A stretch of 64,000 nt of DNA from Nocardia sp. CNY236 (GCF_000482385.1 NZ_AXVD01000004.1:62001-126000); one strand, 5' to 3'. Shown: positions 47,659 to 57,103, counted from the stretch's first letter. Made by a program: numbers and translations. Notes: a model not told the origin generated them from the sequence alone.

Positions 47659-48678
47659 GTGAGCACTGCCGTTGGGACCGCGCCTGTGACCGTCGCAGTG
47701 ACCGGAGCCGCGGGTCAGATCGCCTACGGTTTGCTGTTCCGGATCGCCGCGGGTGCGTTGCTCGGCCCGGACACCCCGGTCCGATTGCGCTTGTTGGAGG
47801 TTCCGACCGCGGTGGCCTCGCTCGAAGGCGTGGCGATGGAGTTGGACGACGGTGCGTTCCCTTTGCTGGATTCCGTCGATATCAGCGCTGATCCATGGGT
47901 CGGCTTCGCGGGAGCCGATATCGCGATATTGGTGGGCGCTCGTCCTCGCACGGCGGGCATGGAACGCTCGGATCTGCTCGCGGCCAACGGCGCGATCTTC
48001 ACCGAGCAGGGCGCCGCGATCAACGCCACGGCGGCGGATGGCGTGAAAGTCCTCGTGGTCGGGAATCCGGCCAACACCAACGCTTTCATCGCGATGAGCA
48101 ACGCACCCGATGTGCCCGATTCCCAGTTCACCGCGCTGACCCGCTTGGATCACAATCGCGCTATTGCGCAACTGGCGAGGAAGACCGGTACTCCGGCCGC
48201 TGATATCGCCCGCGTCACGATCTGGGGAAACCATTCCGCGACGCAATACCCGGATATCGCGCATGCCCTCGTCGGCGGTGTGCCCGCGCGTGAGCTGCTC
48301 GACGACCAGGTCTGGCTGACCGAGGAGTTCGTTCCGGCCGTCCAACAGCGGGGCACGGCGATCATCCGGGCTCGGGGCGCGTCGTCGGCAGCCAGTGCCG
48401 CGAACGCCGCGATCGATCACATTCATGATTGGGTGCTCGGCACCCGCGAGGGTGATTGGGTCTCCATGGCCGTTGCCTCGGATGGTTCCTACGCAGTACC
48501 CGAGGGGTTGATCAGTTCGTTTCCGGTCACCTGCGTAGACGGCGAATACACGATCGTGCCGGACCTGGCGGTGGACGACCTCGCCCGCAGCCGAATCGAC
48601 GTCTCGGTCGCCGAGCTCATACGCGAACGCGACGCGGTCGTCGACCTCGGTTTCGCCAAGCGAATCCGACCCTGTTGA
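47659..48678 (+). CDS. mdh: Malate dehydrogenase
   Basis: The 339-residue NAD-dependent enzyme interconverts malate and oxaloacetate. The Rossmann loop is [14 protein letters not shown] near residue 15. The substrate arginines lie in [12 protein letters not shown], the LDHNRA segment follows, and the catalytic His is in [12 protein letters not shown]. It is of the LDH-like MalDH type used by actinobacteria. AAGGAG stands nine bases before GTG 47659. It converges on korB across a shared terminator; both act around 2-oxoglutarate and the TCA cycle. Confidence 0.97.
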   Translation: MSTAVGTAPVTVAVTGAAGQIAYGLLFRIAAGALLGPDTPVRLRLLEVPTAVASLEGVAMELDDGAFPLLDSVDISADPWVGFAGADIAILVGARPRTAGMERSDLLAANGAIFTEQGAAINATAADGVKVLVVGNPANTNAFIAMSNAPDVPDSQFTALTRLDHNRAIAQLARKTGTPAADIARVTIWGNHSATQYPDIAHALVGGVPARELLDDQVWLTEEFVPAVQQRGTAIIRARGASSAASAANAAIDHIHDWVLGTREGDWVSMAVASDGSYAVPEGLISSFPVTCVDGEYTIVPDLAVDDLARSRIDVSVAELIRERDAVVDLGFAKRIRPC

Positions 48679-48701
48679 TCGGGGCGGCGCCCACCCCGAT
48701 C
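48677..48701. terminator. Terminator between mdh and korB
   Basis: GATCGGGG, nine-base loop, CCCCGATC forms a perfect eight-bp stem that begins in the mdh stop codon and ends 11 bases from the korB stop. It probably serves both convergent genes. Confidence 0.65.
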
Positions 48702-48711
48702 GGCGGTGCAA

Positions 48712-49791
48712 CTAGTCGACCGTCCACGTCTCCGGCCCGGTGAGCAGGGACTGCAGCGAGTCGGGGCCGAGCGGGTGGGTTTCCCGGGCTGCCGCGGCTT
48801 GGCTGCGTAGCGCGTCATCGTAGACCGGTCGCGAGACCTGACGGAAAATTCCGATGGCGACGTGGTCGAGATGCTGGCCGGACAGTCGCGACAGTGCATA
48901 GGCGTACTCGGGCCCTTCGGCTGTGACGTCGTGGACCACGACATCGGATTCCGCCACGTTGTCCGCACGGGCCACCGCGAGTCCGAAACCGCGACGGACG
49001 ACGGCGAATCCGTTGTCGCGGCCGAAGCGAATCGGTTCACCGTGCCGGAGCGGGATCAGATGGTCGGCGGCGTTGCCCCGGCGCAGTGCATCGAACGAAC
49101 CATCGTTGAAGATCGGGCAGTCCTGCAGGATCTCGACGAACGACGTACCGCGGTGCCGGGCTGCCGCGCGCAGTACCTCGGTGAGTCCCACGCGATCGGA
49201 GTCCAGCGCACGAGCGGCGAAAGTAGCTTCTGCGCCCAGCGCTACCGAAAGGGTGTTGAACGGGTGGTCGACCGATCCCATCGGGGTGGACTTCGTGATC
49301 TTTCCCTGCTCCGAAGTCGGGGAATACTGCCCCTTGGTCAGTCCATAGATCCGGTTGTTGAACAACAGAATCGTCATGTTCACGTTGCGGCGCAGTACAT
49401 GAATGAGATGGTTGCCCCCGATGGACAGCGCGTCGCCGTCGCCGGTCACTACCCAGACCGACAGGTCGGGACGGCTGACCGCGAGACCGGTTGCAATCGC
49501 AGGTGCGCGACCATGTATGGAGTGAATGCCATACGTCTGCAGGTAGTAGGGCAACCGGCTGGAACACCCGATACCGGAGACGAACATCAGGTTCTCTCGG
49601 CGAATACCGAGTTCGGCGAGAAGGCCGCGTACCGTCGCCAGGATCACGTAGTCGCCGCACCCCGGACACCAGCGCACCTCCTGATCGGAGATGAAGTCCT
49701 TGGCCGTGAGTGGCGCATCGGCGCGCGGCACCCCGGACACGCCGGTCAGTCCCAGATCGATGCCGGTGAGTGAGGTTTCCACCGCGGTCAT
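48712..49791 (-). CDS. korB: 2-oxoacid:ferredoxin oxidoreductase, beta subunit
   Basis: The 359-residue subunit binds thiamine diphosphate and an Fe-S cluster. Cluster ligands lie in WCPGCGDY and GIGCSSR, and the thiamine site is GDGDALSIGGNHLIH...NN. With KorA it oxidises 2-oxoglutarate to succinyl-CoA and reduces ferredoxin, the CoA-dependent alternative to the 2-oxoglutarate dehydrogenase complex described in mycobacteria. Its ATG overlaps the korA stop (ATGA), so the subunits are translated together. Confidence 0.96.
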   Translation of the reverse strand: MTAVETSLTGIDLGLTGVSGVPRADAPLTAKDFISDQEVRWCPGCGDYVILATVRGLLAELGIRRENLMFVSGIGCSSRLPYYLQTYGIHSIHGRAPAIATGLAVSRPDLSVWVVTGDGDALSIGGNHLIHVLRRNVNMTILLFNNRIYGLTKGQYSPTSEQGKITKSTPMGSVDHPFNTLSVALGAEATFAARALDSDRVGLTEVLRAAARHRGTSFVEILQDCPIFNDGSFDALRRGNAADHLIPLRHGEPIRFGRDNGFAVVRRGFGLAVARADNVAESDVVVHDVTAEGPEYAYALSRLSGQHLDHVAIGIFRQVSRPVYDDALRSQAAAARETHPLGPDSLQSLLTGPETWTVD

Positions 49792-51719
49792 GTGTTACCC
49801 CCAACTGTGCGATAGGTGGCCTGCGCCCGTGCGGCGAAGACCTTGTCCTGTTCGAGGTCTTCGATGGACCCGTCCAGCGCTGCGTCGATGACTCCGACCA
49901 TTTCCTGGACGGTGAATGCGGTGCCGGTGATCTTCGTCCAGGGCTTGACATCGACCAGATATTTCGCGCGCAGCAGCATCGCCAACTGGCCGCCGTTCAG
50001 CTCGGCCGCAACCACGGTGCGGTAGCGGCGCAGCACGTCACCGAGGTTGGCAGGCAACGGGTTCAGATACCGTAGGTGCGCATGCGCGACGGGGACGCCG
50101 CGCCGGCGCGCACGCCGACAGGCTTCACCGATCGGTCCGTAGGTGCTACCCCAGCCGATCAGAAGAAGTTCGGCCCGGCCCTCCGGGTCGTTCACCTCCA
50201 GATCGGGTACTGCGATTCCGCTGATCTTGGCCTGGCGCAGCCGAACCATGAGATCGTGGTTCGCCGGGTCGTAGGAGATGTCGCCGCTGCCGTCGGCCTT
50301 CTCCAGTCCGCCGATGCGGTGAGTGCGTCCCTTGGTGCCCGGTACGGCGAGCGGACGTGCCAGCGTGTCGGGGTCGCGGGTGTAGGGCCGGAACCCCTCG
50401 GCGTCGTCGCCGTCCTGTTCGAATGCTGGGTCGATCGCGTCCAGCCGGGTCACGTCGGGCACCGACCACGGTTCCGACCCGTTCGCAATGACGCCGTCGG
50501 ACAGCAGAAGCACCGGTGTGCGGTAGCCGAGCGCGATTCGCGCTGCCTCCAGTGCTGTGGCGAAACAGTCGGCGGGCGAACGTGGTGCTACAACCGCCAC
50601 GGGCGATTCGCCGTTTCGCCCGTAGAGGGCCTGGAGGAGGTCGGCCTGCTCGGTCTTGGTCGGTAGGCCGGTGGACGGTCCGCCCCGCTGTACGTCGATG
50701 ACGATCAGCGGTAATTCGGTCATCACGGCCAAGCCGATGGTTTCGCTCTCGAGCGCCAGACCGGGGCCGGAGGTGCTGGTGACGCCGAGCGCGCCGCCCA
50801 GCGAAGCGCCCAGCGCTGCCCCGATCCCGGCTATCTCGTCCTCGGCCTGGAAGGTGGTGACATCGAAGTGCTTGTACTTGCTGAGTTCGTGCAAGATGTC
50901 CGAGGCAGGGGTGATCGGATACGTGCCCAGGAACACCGGTAGCTCTGCGAGCCGGCCGGCGGTGATCAATCCGTAGGCCAGCGCGGTATTGCCGGTGATC
51001 TGACGATACGTGCCCGCCGGTAGTTGCGCAGGTGCGATCTCGTATGTGGTGGCGAAGCTTTCGGTGGTCTCACCGTAGTTCCAGCCCGCCCGGAAGGCCA
51101 CGATGTTGGCTTCGGCGATGTCCGGTCTCGCCGCGAACTTCTCTCGCATGAACTGTTCGGTGCCGCCGATCGGACGCCCGTACATCCAGGACAGCAGGCC
51201 TAGCGCGAACATGTTCTTCGCACGCTGGGCGTCCTTCTTTCCCACGCCGGTCGACTCGGTTGCGCTCGAGGTGAGCGAGGTCATCGGCACTCGATGGACC
51301 ACGAAATCCGACAGCGTCTCGTCGGACAACGGGTCTGCGACGAAGCCCACTTTGGCAAGGGAGCGCTTGCTGAACTCATCGGTGTTCACGATGACGATGG
51401 CGCCACGGGGCAGATCGTCCAGGTTCGCCTTCAGTGCGGCGGGGTTCATCGCGACCAGCACGTCGGGCTGATCGCCGGCGGTGAAGATGTCGTAGTCGGC
51501 GATCTGGATCTGAAACGACGACACGCCGGGCAGCGTGCCTTGCGGTGCTCGGATCTCGGCCGGGAAATCAGGCTGGGTTGCTAGATCGTTGCCGAAGGCG
51601 GCGGCCTCGTGGGTGAAGCGATCGCCGGTCAGTTGCATACCATCACCGGAGTCTCCAGCGAACCGAATGACAACCCTTTCCAATTTTGCAGTGCCGGCAT
51701 CGTTTTGGTGTGAAACCAT
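49788..51719 (-). CDS. korA: 2-oxoacid:ferredoxin oxidoreductase, alpha subunit
   Basis: The 643-residue subunit fuses the gamma-type domain (1-200: VVIRFAGDSGDGMQLTGDRFT) to the alpha pyrimidine-binding domain (from about 235: TYPITPASDILHELS; TSTSGPGLALESE). The fusion is typical for actinobacterial KorA. It begins at ATG 51719; the 128-base gap to the radical SAM gene should hold the promoter. The pair is read toward mdh. Confidence 0.96.
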   Translation of the reverse strand: MVSHQNDAGTAKLERVVIRFAGDSGDGMQLTGDRFTHEAAAFGNDLATQPDFPAEIRAPQGTLPGVSSFQIQIADYDIFTAGDQPDVLVAMNPAALKANLDDLPRGAIVIVNTDEFSKRSLAKVGFVADPLSDETLSDFVVHRVPMTSLTSSATESTGVGKKDAQRAKNMFALGLLSWMYGRPIGGTEQFMREKFAARPDIAEANIVAFRAGWNYGETTESFATTYEIAPAQLPAGTYRQITGNTALAYGLITAGRLAELPVFLGTYPITPASDILHELSKYKHFDVTTFQAEDEIAGIGAALGASLGGALGVTSTSGPGLALESETIGLAVMTELPLIVIDVQRGGPSTGLPTKTEQADLLQALYGRNGESPVAVVAPRSPADCFATALEAARIALGYRTPVLLLSDGVIANGSEPWSVPDVTRLDAIDPAFEQDGDDAEGFRPYTRDPDTLARPLAVPGTKGRTHRIGGLEKADGSGDISYDPANHDLMVRLRQAKISGIAVPDLEVNDPEGRAELLLIGWGSTYGPIGEACRRARRRGVPVAHAHLRYLNPLPANLGDVLRRYRTVVAAELNGGQLAMLLRAKYLVDVKPWTKITGTAFTVQEMVGVIDAALDGSIEDLEQDKVFAARAQATYRTVGGNT

Positions 51720-51847
51720 ATGCGTGCTTCACTTCCTCGTTGCGGTGAGGTGTCATCGCCAAACTACTCCGTCGAAGGCGATGGATGTTTCCGAAAAGTG
51801 CGCGGGTGTCTCCCGCGGCGGAGGCACGCTCCGATTGCGAGGTCGCC

Positions 51848-52882
51848 TCAGGCGAACAATGCCAGCTGTGGGGCGGGTGTGTCGGCCGTTTCGGGCGCGG
51901 ATCGCGATTCTGCGTGCCGGGACGGTGTCAGACCGTGCTCGGCCAGCAGGCGATCGGTTCGTGCGTGCAGCCAGGCCGAATACGCGGGCGTGACCGACGT
52001 GTCGCGGCCGTAGAGCTGGCGGTAGCGGCGCAGCAACGCTGGATGGCGCCGGGCCAACCAGGACAGGAACCCCTCCCGGGCGTTGCCGGCCAGGTGCATC
52101 GGGAAGGTCAGGGCCGAGTAGGCCCCTGCCTCGGCGATCGCAGCGAAAGCCGCGTCGAGCTGTGCCCGGCTGTCGGTGAGACAGGGGATGATCGGTGAGA
52201 CCAGGACGTCCACCGTGAAGCCGGCATCGGCGAGGGTGCGCACCAGGTTCAGCCGCGCCTCGGGCGATGGAGTCTCGGGCTCCAGGCTGTGATGCAGTTC
52301 GGTGTCGAGGATCGCGAGGGATACCGTAGGCCGGACCTCGATCTCGCGTGCGACTGCTGCCAGCAGCGGCAGATCGCGGCGCAGCAGTGTGCTTTTGGTG
52401 AGAATCGAGAACGGCGTCCTGGAATCGGCAAGCGTGCGGATGATGCCCGGCATCAGCCGATACCGGCCTTCGGCTCGCTGATAGGGATCCGCGCTTGTGC
52501 CGATGGTGACCGACTCGTGGCGCCATGCCTTTCCGGTGAGCTGTCTGCGCAGGACCGCGGCGATATTGGTCTGCACCACGAGGTGTGTGTCGGCCTGGCC
52601 CGTGTCCAATTCCAGATGCTTGTGCGGGCCGTGTGCCCGGCAGTGGCGACATGCGGGTGAGCAGCCGCGCAGAGGATCGACAGTCCACCGGAATGGCAGA
52701 TTCGTACTCGCGGGTACAGGATTCAGCGCGTTGTCGCACAGTACTTCATGGAATGTGAGACCTGCGAACTCGGGGCTTCGCACCGTGCGGGGTAACCCTG
52801 CACCGGACAGCCCGGGGAGGAAGCTCCCATCGGGGTCCGGGATTTCGAGATCCCGGGGTCGGTTCTGCCACCGCACCTCCAA
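51848..52882 (-). CDS. Rv2578c-family radical SAM protein (SplB-like)
   Basis: The roughly 342-residue protein has the radical SAM cluster motif as GCSPACRHCRA (CxxxCxxC), followed by the family segment TIGTSADPYQRAEGRYRLMPGI. It corresponds to M. tuberculosis Rv2578c, distantly related to spore photoproduct lyase; the substrate is unknown. After the third Cys the usual FARxTHEYLD reads RAHGPHKHLELD, so this member departs from the norm. The listed start is TTG 52882, but GTG 52876 (MRWQNRP) matches the mycobacterial N-terminus better. A LexA-like box lies three bases upstream, so the mRNA may be leaderless and SOS-induced. Confidence 0.9.
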   Translation of the reverse strand: MEVRWQNRPRDLEIPDPDGSFLPGLSGAGLPRTVRSPEFAGLTFHEVLCDNALNPVPASTNLPFRWTVDPLRGCSPACRHCRAHGPHKHLELDTGQADTHLVVQTNIAAVLRRQLTGKAWRHESVTIGTSADPYQRAEGRYRLMPGIIRTLADSRTPFSILTKSTLLRRDLPLLAAVAREIEVRPTVSLAILDTELHHSLEPETPSPEARLNLVRTLADAGFTVDVLVSPIIPCLTDSRAQLDAAFAAIAEAGAYSALTFPMHLAGNAREGFLSWLARRHPALLRRYRQLYGRDTSVTPAYSAWLHARTDRLLAEHGLTPSRHAESRSAPETADTPAPQLALFA

Positions 52883-52884
52883 AG

Positions 52885-52900
52885 TCGAACATGGGTTCTA
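52885..52900 (-). promoter_or_regulatory. LexA-like (SOS) box before the radical SAM gene
   Basis: TCGAAC-ATGG-GTTCTA matches TCGAAC(N4)GTTCGA at 11 of 12 fixed bases. It lies immediately upstream of the radical SAM start. From memory, the mycobacterial homologue belongs to the LexA regulon, which supports the call. Confidence 0.75.
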
Positions 52901-52907
52901 ATGGCTG

Positions 52908-53909
52908 TCAAGCGATACTTCGGGCGTCGTGTGCGAGTCGGGCGGGGTCGCGGAAGAAGGTGACCAAATCGCCAACGGTCTCGTCGAGAGGCCGTGGTCG
53001 GTAGCCGAGCTCGCGCTCGGCCTTGCCATGATCGACGATCGGCGCGCAGGTCACGGCGCCGAGGGCGGCTTTGGACAGGATGTCGGAGCCGACCAGTCTG
53101 CCGATCGGCGCCAGCAGCGGCATGGCGACGGATAGGAGCTTTGCGGGAACCGTGACCATCGGCCCCCGGCTGCCGCCATGGGCGGCCGCCGCGCGGCATA
53201 CGTCGACCATCGAGGTCATCGACCCACCGAGCAGGTAGTTCTCGCCCGTGCGACCTCGTTCACCGGCCAGGAGTAGTCCCTGTGCCACATCACGCACGTC
53301 GACGAAATCGAAGCCCCCGCCGACCATGGCGAGCACACGGCCCCGCGCAGCGTCCTGGAGCGTCCGATTGATCCGCGACAGCGGCTTGCTGTAGTCGAGT
53401 GGACCGAAAACCCCGGTCGGATTGCACACGACCGCGTCCAAACCGCGGTCGATCACCGCGCGCAATTCCACTTCGCCGGCCCACTTCGAGCGGTCGTACA
53501 CCGGCAAACGGGAGTCGGTCGATCGCAGGGCGGTCTCATCGATACGGCCACCGCAGCGGTATTGGTCGAATGCGTGGATAGAGCTGGCATGCACCAGGCG
53601 GCGCGCGCCGACCGCGCGCGCCGCCTCGGCGACCACACGCACACCCTGGGTATTGACCCTCCAGGCGAGGTCGTCCTCGTCGGCGAGAGTGATCACCGCG
53701 ACCAGGTGGTAGACGATCTCGGCGCCGGCCAGTGCAGTGCGCATCGATGACGGATCGAGGACGTCGCCGCGTACCCAGGTGATGTTCGATGCCGCAGTTC
53801 CGGCCGGGATCGCCCGGTCGATCGCGGTGATCTGGTGGCCGCGGGCGGCGAGCAGCTCGAGTAGATTCGTGCCAAGGTAGCCGGCGGCGCCGGTCACTGC
53901 GACCTTCAT
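52908..53909 (-). CDS. Extended SDR: NAD-dependent epimerase/dehydrogenase, possibly 3-beta-HSD-like
   Basis: The 333-residue extended short-chain dehydrogenase has TGAAGYLGTN (GxxGxxG), the catalytic Ser in ASSIHAF and Y-x3-K as YDRSK. CNPTGVFGPLDYSK and GFDFVDVRDVAQG are typical of the dihydroflavonol reductase/3-beta-hydroxysteroid dehydrogenase branch. The ATG is 13 bases from a KstR-like operator, which points to sterol or lipid catabolism. The substrate is not shown by sequence. Its 3' end abuts the radical SAM promoter. Confidence 0.88.
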   Translation of the reverse strand: MKVAVTGAAGYLGTNLLELLAARGHQITAIDRAIPAGTAASNITWVRGDVLDPSSMRTALAGAEIVYHLVAVITLADEDDLAWRVNTQGVRVVAEAARAVGARRLVHASSIHAFDQYRCGGRIDETALRSTDSRLPVYDRSKWAGEVELRAVIDRGLDAVVCNPTGVFGPLDYSKPLSRINRTLQDAARGRVLAMVGGGFDFVDVRDVAQGLLLAGERGRTGENYLLGGSMTSMVDVCRAAAAHGGSRGPMVTVPAKLLSVAMPLLAPIGRLVGSDILSKAALGAVTCAPIVDHGKAERELGYRPRPLDETVGDLVTFFRDPARLAHDARSIA

Positions 53910-53922
53910 GACAGACAGAATA

Positions 53923-53936
53923 TAGAACTCGTTCTA
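53923..53936 (-). promoter_or_regulatory. KstR-like operator
   Basis: TAGAACTCGTTCTA fits the KstR consensus TnnAACnnGTTnnA at every fixed base and is palindromic except at its central TC. It lies 13 bases upstream of the SDR start, over the probable promoter. KstR is the TetR-type repressor of cholesterol catabolism in mycobacteria, rhodococci and nocardiae. Confidence 0.7.
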
Positions 53937-54109
53937 ATTTGCAACGTGTTTCATTTGGTAGAGACCTCCGGTCGCATAGCGGCTCGGGCTCGAACTCGCC
54001 GACGGCGTCGGCTATATTGAGCCCAACTGTTGCAGCCCTTTCCAATTCGGTAGCCGGCCGCAACGGACACACGACGTAAACGTCTACGACGACTTGGGGG
54101 GCCAACTCG

Positions 54110-54439
54110 ATGAGTGATCTCTCGGTAGAGACCGAAGCGGTCCGGGATTTCGGAGCCACGAATGCCGGCATAGCCACCGATCTCGCGGTGGCGGGCAATC
54201 TCGACGCGGTGCAGAGCGTGTCTGCGCTGGTGCCGGTGTTCGGTTTGATCGGAGCCGACTACCTGGCCATGTTCGCCGCTGCGCAGGTATTGCAAGCCAA
54301 GGACATCAATGATCTGTCGACCAAGTTCGCGGGTCTGTCGAACTCGGCGTTCAACGCCGCCGCGGCCTACGATGCCGTCGACGCCTTCAACGCTGGTGCG
54401 CTCGGGTCGCAGACCGATCGGATCGGAGGCGGGGTGTGA
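54110..54439 (+). CDS. EspC-like type VII secretion substrate
   Basis: The 109-residue protein without a Sec signal resembles the ESX/EspC family: MSDLSVETEAVRDFGATNAGIATDLA, then PVFGLIGADYLAMFAAAQ, and near the C-terminus the type VII signal Y87-xxx-D91 (AAYDAVDAF). These proteins are exported by ESX machines as helical hairpins with a partner. The start follows TTGGGGGG. GTGA overlap with the next gene suggests the partner is that protein. No ESX core gene is in the window. Confidence 0.82.
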   Translation: MSDLSVETEAVRDFGATNAGIATDLAVAGNLDAVQSVSALVPVFGLIGADYLAMFAAAQVLQAKDINDLSTKFAGLSNSAFNAAAAYDAVDAFNAGALGSQTDRIGGGV

Positions 54440-56166
54440 GGCCCCTGGACAGCGGCGTCATCGCGCCGACAGAGCAGTCCGTCTCGCACACGGCCGAGCC
54501 GACCGTCGACAGCGGCCCGGAGACCGTGTTGGACCTACTGCAACAATCGCCGTTGGGAGCGCTTCTCGACCTGCCGTTGCCGCAGCTGCCGGCGGACATG
54601 CCGACGATCGAGCCGCCTGCGTCGATGATGCGCGCAACCTCCGAGGATCACTCTGCGCTCGGCGCGCCGGCTCCCGCAGGTTCGATCGGAACGGACGCAG
54701 CGCTGGGTGCGGGAGGTGCACCCGACCTGCTGCCCGAGGCGTCGGCACTGCTCGGTGACGTGAATGCCATCGCCGGTCAGGTTGCCGCCGTGGCCGACCA
54801 GGCCCGCGAGGTGCTGGGCGGAGCGCTCGCTGCGGTGCCGAACGCGTTGTCCGCCGTGGCGAACCAGGCGCCGGCTGTCGCGTTGCCACCGCTGCCCACG
54901 GACCCGGTCGCCACCCTGTTGCAGGGCATTGCCCTGCCGGCGCTGCCCGGGGTGGACCTGCTGATCGAGCCCATCCTGAATCTCGTCGGCAGCTTCGGCA
55001 CCGGCATCATCGGAGCGCTCGACCCCACGGCTCTGCTCGACAAGTCCTCTCAGGCCATCCAGCTGGCCATGCAGGTGGGTAGAGGAAGTATGGCATCGGT
55101 CGACGAGTTGTGGCAGAGCCAGGCTGCCCGAAACGCTCAGGCTGCGAGCCAGCAAGCGAACGCCGAGGGTGAGCAGGCCAGCCAGCGTGGCATCGATATC
55201 TCCGAACTCACCAAGCGCGCCGCCGTGGTCGTGGAGCAGGGCAACGCGAAGCTGCTGGGCATTGCCACATCGTTCGCAGCCGAGGCGACCGCGCTCGCGC
55301 CCGTGATCGTGACACCGCCGGCGCAGGCAGCACTGATCGCCTCGGCCACCGATCATCTCGGTCGAGCGGTCGGGGTGGTCAATGCCACTCGAGGGGATCT
55401 CGCGGGCAAGACTGCGGAGCTCGCCGGCGTGGTGCAACAACTGGTTGCACCGGGCGGCGGGCCACCACCACACGAAATCGCACAATCGTTGGCGCGAAAC
55501 ATCGGCCAGCCGGTCTTGGATCAGGTGCGGTCGAATGCTGTGACCGAGACCGCAGGCGTGGACTCCTCCGTACCGCAGGGGGCCTCGGCCCCTACGACCA
55601 CGCCGGCTTCGGCGCAAACCGGTCAGGCGTCGAGCGCCGGCAGTGGTGCCCCGGCCGGGGCTACCGGAGCTCCTGGCAGTGCGGGAACCTCGACGGCCCC
55701 AGGGGGCGGGTCGACCGGCACGCCGACCGGACCCTTCGGTGGCTCCGCTCGCCCGGGAACGCCGAGCGTGTCATCGGCGCCCAGGTTTTCCGGTGGCATG
55801 CCCGGAGCCGGGGCGGCTGGTGTCCCCGTTGCACCGATCCGTCCTGGGGTCGGTCTGCCTGGTGCCTCTGCCGGTGCCGGTTCCCTGTTCGGCGCTCCAC
55901 TTGGTGGAGGGGCTCCGGTCGGCACCGGTATGTCGGGCAGTGCTGGTCCCCATGGGGCCGCTGGCAACGGCTTCATGGGTGGACCGGCAGGTGCCGCCGG
56001 CCAGCGGAGCAACGACGACGAGCACTCGCGCGCAGTGCAACCGCACGTGAGTCCCACGGGGAGTGACGACCTCACCGGCCCGCTGGGGGAGTCGACCCCG
56101 GACGTCATCGGCGCAACGCATGCCGACGAAATCATCAGCTCGGACTACGAGCAGGATCAATTCTGA
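54436..56166 (+). CDS. Ala/Gly/Pro-rich protein coupled to the EspC-like gene
   Basis: This 576-residue protein has no recognised domain. Residues 1-130 are Pro/Ala-rich, 130-370 are predicted helical (DVNAIAGQVAAVADQAREVLGG..., then QAARNAQAASQQANAEGEQA), 370-530 are a Gly/Pro/Ser/Thr low-complexity stretch, and the end is acidic. There is no Sec or Tat signal. The coupling to an EspC-like gene suggests secretion by an ESX system or a role as its partner, similar in logic to EspA/EspC or PE/PPE pairs; that is inference. The start GTG 54436 overlaps the previous stop. Confidence 0.75.
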   Translation: MRPLDSGVIAPTEQSVSHTAEPTVDSGPETVLDLLQQSPLGALLDLPLPQLPADMPTIEPPASMMRATSEDHSALGAPAPAGSIGTDAALGAGGAPDLLPEASALLGDVNAIAGQVAAVADQAREVLGGALAAVPNALSAVANQAPAVALPPLPTDPVATLLQGIALPALPGVDLLIEPILNLVGSFGTGIIGALDPTALLDKSSQAIQLAMQVGRGSMASVDELWQSQAARNAQAASQQANAEGEQASQRGIDISELTKRAAVVVEQGNAKLLGIATSFAAEATALAPVIVTPPAQAALIASATDHLGRAVGVVNATRGDLAGKTAELAGVVQQLVAPGGGPPPHEIAQSLARNIGQPVLDQVRSNAVTETAGVDSSVPQGASAPTTTPASAQTGQASSAGSGAPAGATGAPGSAGTSTAPGGGSTGTPTGPFGGSARPGTPSVSSAPRFSGGMPGAGAAGVPVAPIRPGVGLPGASAGAGSLFGAPLGGGAPVGTGMSGSAGPHGAAGNGFMGGPAGAAGQRSNDDEHSRAVQPHVSPTGSDDLTGPLGESTPDVIGATHADEIISSDYEQDQF

Positions 56167-56197
56167 GGTTCGCACCGGATCGGGGTCGAATCCGCTT

Positions 56198-57103
56198 CTA
56201 CCGCAAGGCCGGTGGATCGTTCAGGTCCTGTACGGGATACGTGTTGCAGGCGCGCACGCGACCCGTCCGATAGCCAGCAAGGAACCACTTCGTCCGCTGC
56301 TCGGACGAACCGTGCTTCCATGCTTCGGGATTCACCCCACTGCGTGCGGCGCGCCGGCTGCGATCGTCGGCGACGGCCGCGGTCGCCGAGACTGCGTCCT
56401 CGACGTCCCGGTCCGACAGTCGTTCGAAAAGCGGTCGGGTAGGGCCGGCTGTAGGTGTGGTGGCTGCGAAGTGTGCCCAGATGCCGGCAAAGCAGTCGGC
56501 TTGTAGTTCGGTGCGTACTGCGGCGGATGTCGGCCCGTGCCGGTCGCGTTGTGCGTGTGCGATGGTGCCGAGTCGACTTTGTATGTGGTGGTCGAACTCG
56601 TGTGCTACCACATACGCCTGCGCGAGTGGGCCGCCCCTGGCGCCGAACCGAGTGGCCAGCGTGCGGAAGAAGGTGGCGTCGAAGTAGGTCGTCCGGTCGG
56701 CCGGGCAATAGAACGAGCCCACTGCGCTGGTCGCATTGCCGCAAGCGGTCGCCGCCGCGCCGGACAGCAGGACCACCCTCGGTGGCGTGTAGCGTTTGCC
56801 GGTCTGCTCGGGCAGCGCGGCCGACCACACTGCGTCCAGGCTTCGTGCGGTGAAGGCTACCCGACAGTCCAGATACGTGCTCGCGTCCGCGCTGGTCCTG
56901 CAATAACTCGGCATACCGGTCTGCATCCAGTTCTGCTCGGCTGCGCCCGTGAGGTTGCCCAGCGCGGAGCTGGAATCCCCACCCAGCAGCAGGGCGAGCA
57001 CCAGCACGACCAGTCCAACCCCACCCCCGCCGAGCGCAAGCGTGCGGCCCATACCGGGCGATACTCGGTTCCGGTCGATCTGCGTACCCTCGTCGACGGT
57101 CAT
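56198..57103 (-). CDS. YpfJ-type neutral zinc metallopeptidase
   Basis: The 301-residue protein has an N-terminal membrane helix (about 21-42, ALGGGGVGLVVLVLALLLGG) and an outer metallopeptidase domain. The zinc motif is AHEFDHHIQ (HExxH), and the third ligand is probably in ELQADCFAGIWA. Several Cys (SYC, LDC, ACG, FYC, RAC) may form disulfides. It matches the putative neutral zinc metallopeptidase family near aspS in mycobacteria (Rv2575). Its substrate is unknown. It is divergent from aspS. Confidence 0.9.
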   Translation of the reverse strand: MTVDEGTQIDRNRVSPGMGRTLALGGGGVGLVVLVLALLLGGDSSSALGNLTGAAEQNWMQTGMPSYCRTSADASTYLDCRVAFTARSLDAVWSAALPEQTGKRYTPPRVVLLSGAAATACGNATSAVGSFYCPADRTTYFDATFFRTLATRFGARGGPLAQAYVVAHEFDHHIQSRLGTIAHAQRDRHGPTSAAVRTELQADCFAGIWAHFAATTPTAGPTRPLFERLSDRDVEDAVSATAAVADDRSRRAARSGVNPEAWKHGSSEQRTKWFLAGYRTGRVRACNTYPVQDLNDPPALR

